Source: DATLYB01 sp964502525 (GTDB taxonomy: Bacteria > Bacteroidota > Bacteroidia > Chitinophagales > CAIOSU01). Taken from it: DNA of 16,261 bases. Below the pieces are notes generated by a model. That model was given only the letters and a program-made list of their open reading frames with translations. It ran no database searches and was not told the DNA's origin. A program made the position numbers and the translations under genes. Of the stretch, positions 14,688-16,261 are shown one piece after another; positions within the stretch are counted from its first letter, which is position 1; each line of letters opens with the position of its first letter. The stretch spans positions 1-16,261 of the forward strand of contig CAZCXH010000112.1 in NCBI GenBank assembly GCA_964502525.1, written 5' to 3'.

Positions 14688-15621
14688 CAGAGTTGCTTTA
14701 AAAATTTTATTGCATCAGGCGTAATTTCAAGCGAACCGCCTTCAAATTTTACATAAGGTAAAATATGCCCATTCTTGTCCTCGATGTAGGCTGGAATTAA
14801 TTTCGGTCTTTCGGTGGCAATCCCAAGCGGATAGGCATAGTGATAGTAATATTTGTAGATTGCCTTTCTGGTTGTAGCTCCACCTGGTGCTTGAAAAATT
14901 TGTTCTGTTGGAAGTATTAGACCTTCACTAACTAACCGCTCAGCTTCATCAAATGACAGTCCATAAGCCTTATCGAAGAAAACATGCCAAACGTGAATTG
15001 GAATTTTATGTTGCTTTTCCCACTTACCTAATGGAACTCTATCTTCTTCTTTGATGATTACGGTTGGGAGAACAGCAGTTTTTGAAAGCCCTAACTTTCC
15101 TCCGAGCCGCTTTTGGGCTTTCATCGGAGTATTATAATCGGGCATTTTCTCTGCTACCCAAAGAGAGTTCTCGCATTCAACTGCAATGATTGCTTTTGAA
15201 ATTAAAGGTTGAAGTTTATCTTCTCTTATAAAAGGTAGTTCTCCTTCCCCTCCAATCCCTACAAGAAATTTGTCAACGAAGGGTTTATCTGATATTTTGA
15301 AAAGTAAAAGGTCAGGTCGTTTGATTTTACCAAGTCCAGCCGCTTCCAACCTTTCAAAGTAAAGTTCAAACGCTCTTACATCATCGGTTGGCGCTGTACC
15401 GCTTGGTCCGTAAGGAATAAAGTAAAATTTATTGGTCTTGTTAATTGCATCAATCAATCGCTTCTCGCTCCAAACCCCTTGCGACCACCGCATCAAAAAC
15501 CGCTGCCTCTTAATCTTCTTGGATTTAACCAAAAATCCGCCCAACCGATTTCCTTAATACCCCTTAATTCGAGTTCAATGTCTTCAATTGATACCAACAA
15601 TACCTTTTCAAATGGATGCAT
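14687..15621 (-). CDS. Type II restriction endonuclease, frameshifted near the N-terminus
   Basis: The partner of the adjacent methyltransferase. The main frame (14687-15493, 268 residues from its first ATG) carries RPDLLLF and AIIAVECENSLWVAEKMPDYN, which fit a PD...ExE-type nuclease core, then HKIPIHVWHVFFDKAYGLS. I suspect an AccI/HincII-like family but cannot confirm it. In that frame only a TTG start (15544) exists before a stop. A second frame begins with a good ATG at 15621 (MHPFEKVLLVSIEDI ... EIGWADFWLNPRRLRGSGF) and stops at 15493-15495, exactly where the main frame has LMRWSQGVWSE. Joining them across the T5 run at 15495-15499 (one extra T) gives a 311-residue protein with RGSGFLMRWSQGVWSE. 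So the gene is disrupted, phase-variable or miscalled. The stop and next ATG overlap as TGATG, so reinitiation is another possibility. Confidence 0.75.
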
Positions 15622-15644
15622 TTCTTCTTTCAGAAAATTTTTCG

Positions 15645-15675
15645 GAAAGGTAATCAAATGATATTTCTACGAAAA
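15645..15675 (-). promoter_or_regulatory. Candidate promoter of the restriction-modification operon
   Basis: On the minus strand TTTT (15675-15672), a 19-nt spacer and TACCTTTC (15652-15645) resemble the Bacteroidota -33/-7 pattern. The predicted leader to the ATG at 15621 is about 15-20 nt and contains a purine-rich AAAGAAGAA just before the start. This supports 15621, not 15493 or 15544, as the true start of the endonuclease gene. Confidence 0.35.
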
Positions 15676-15707
15676 GGGATTTTGGTAACAGGTAAGGAAC
15701 AAATGAA

Positions 15708-15854
15708 GTGCTGCCCGGTTGCGTGAGGGGGCGAAGCGGTTACCCCGCAGTCCCTGCGCGGGCATGGAGCGCAAGCGCGAGGAGTAATAGCGAAGCACCC
15801 GACCCCCGAATAATGGCTGGCACAGCCATTTTCGGGGGGCACGCCCAAATTGGG
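15708..15854 (+). repeat. Hairpin module R: candidate structured RNA or miniature element right of the restriction cluster
   Basis: GTGCT (15708-15712) can pair with AGCAC (15794-15798), enclosing smaller stems CCCCGCAG/CTGCGCGGG (15743-15762 area) and GCGCAAGCGC. Outside it, CCCCCGAATAATGGCTG (15803-15819) pairs with CAGCCATTTTCGGGGG (15823-15838) as a 16-bp stem with one bulge and a GCA loop. A short palindrome CCCAA-A-TTGGG follows (15844-15854). The inner blocks CCCCGCA, GCATG, CAAG, ATAGC and GAA match module L in order and strand. No protein-coding potential was recognised. Confidence 0.6.
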
Positions 15855-15943
15855 TGTGAGTTTGAGAGTGAGTGTGGGTGTGATGCGCCCCTGACTTTTC
15901 TCATTTCCTCCTTCTCCCGTTTCTTTTTACCTTTAGCCCGCAG
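15855..15943. other. Low-complexity stretch
   Basis: A GT/GAG-rich tract (GTGTGAGTTTGAGAGTGAGTGTGGGTGTGATG) is followed by a pyrimidine-rich tract to about 15935. No gene or promoter can be supported. Confidence 0.5.
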
Positions 15944-16037
15944 TAGATGTTAGATGTTAGACTTTAGACATTAGACTTGGAACCTTCTAATATCTAACGT
16001 CTAATATCTAAAGTCTAACGTCTATCATCTAACGTCT
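15944..16037. repeat. Palindromic array of 7-nt units (TCTAACG/TAGACTT type)
   Basis: Five consecutive heptads beginning TAGA (TAGATGT, TAGATGT, TAGACTT, TAGACAT, TAGACTT; 15944-15978), a 7-nt spacer, then seven consecutive heptads beginning TCTA (TCTAATA, TCTAACG, TCTAATA, TCTAAAG, TCTAACG, TCTATCA, TCTAACG; 15986-16034). The two halves are reverse complements: 15957-15978 pairs nearly perfectly with 15999-16020. It ends about 10 nt before the ATG of the RND gene, so it would be in that gene's leader if transcription starts upstream. Confidence 0.85.
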
Positions 16038-16047
16038 CCTTCCATCT

Positions 16048-16261
16048 ATGAGTGAATTCTTTATCCGCAGGCCGATTTTCGCGATGGTGCTTTCCATCAT
16101 CATGGTGATATTGGGGCTGATTGTGTTGCGTGGTATTCCTATTTCACAGTACCCCGAAATCACGCCACCGATGGTGCAGGTGAACGCTACATACAATGGC
16201 GCGAATTCGGTGAACATGGAGCAGACCGTAGCCACGCCTATCGAGCAGCAGGTGAATGGCG
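16048..16261 (+). CDS. RND efflux transporter, HAE1 (AcrB/MexB-like) family, N-terminal fragment cut by window end
   Basis: The first 71 codons of an inner-membrane proton-driven multidrug exporter (about 1000-1060 residues in full). MSEFFIRRPIFAMVLSIIMV opens the protein in the usual way (FFIRRPIFA), followed by transmembrane helix 1. ISQYPEITPP and VQVNATYNGAN begin the porter domain, and MEQTVATPIEQQVNG is also a family hallmark. It runs off the window in frame. The periplasmic adaptor gene normally found just upstream is absent here: the upstream neighbour is the restriction cluster on the other strand. No Shine-Dalgarno is evident and the heptad palindrome is immediately upstream. Confidence 0.93.
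   Translation, partial: MSEFFIRRPIFAMVLSIIMVILGLIVLRGIPISQYPEITPPMVQVNATYNGANSVNMEQTVATPIEQQVNG

Noticed and set aside
15493..15621. A separate 42-residue controller protein upstream of the endonuclease
   Set aside because: It has no helix-turn-helix, and its C-terminus joins smoothly to the downstream frame, so a frameshifted N-terminus is the better reading.
15944..16037. CRISPR array
   Set aside because: The repeat unit is 7 nt with no spacers and the array is palindromic; it does not fit CRISPR geometry.

Overview
The window looks like a chromosomal piece of a Bacteroidota genome, probably an environmental member. The evidence is a beta-helix surface protein with a carboxypeptidase-regulatory domain and a dockerin-like tail, a LamG surface protein, glycine- and Tyr/His-rich exported proteins, several short beta-barrel outer-membrane proteins, lipoproteins with Bacteroidota-style signal peptides, starts without clear Shine-Dalgarno sequences, and several candidate TTTG-N19-TAnnTTTG promoters. 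No rRNA, tRNA or CRISPR array was seen.

Layout. 98-1927 (-) encodes a secreted beta-helix protein. 2042-3640 (-) is a malic enzyme. 3892-4455 (+) is a TetR-like regulator. 4477-6256 (-) is a two-gene unit, a beta-barrel protein followed with an 8-nt overlap by a class C beta-lactamase-like serine hydrolase lipoprotein. 6392-7714 (+) is an exported protein with a His-rich patch and a long RPSTG repeat. 7868-9905 (-) holds a tandem universal stress protein, a beta-barrel protein 10 nt downstream and an NTF2/SnoaL-like lipoprotein. 10221-10940 (+) is a LamG protein whose end is replaced by a palindrome-rich insert. 10963-12342 (-) is a DASS/SLC13 anion transporter.

The accessory part is 12.67-15.86 kb. 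On the minus strand it carries a type II restriction endonuclease gene that appears frameshifted at a T-run, a gamma-class N6-adenine methyltransferase overlapping it by one base, and a truncated remnant of what I read as a TOTE-type archaeo-eukaryotic primase. This AT-richer cluster is bracketed by two hairpin-rich modules (about 12681-12830 and 15708-15854) that share ordered sequence blocks in the same orientation. Downstream, a perfectly 7-nt-phased palindromic repeat array precedes the start of an RND efflux transporter cut by the window end.

The most unusual feature overall is a set of intergenic inverted repeats built of roughly 7-nt units (GTAAACC-type at three sites, TCTAACG-type at one). 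They sit in convergent, divergent and leader positions. The metabolic genes fit a dicarboxylate theme loosely (malic enzyme, DASS transporter), but they are 7 kb apart and not co-transcribed.
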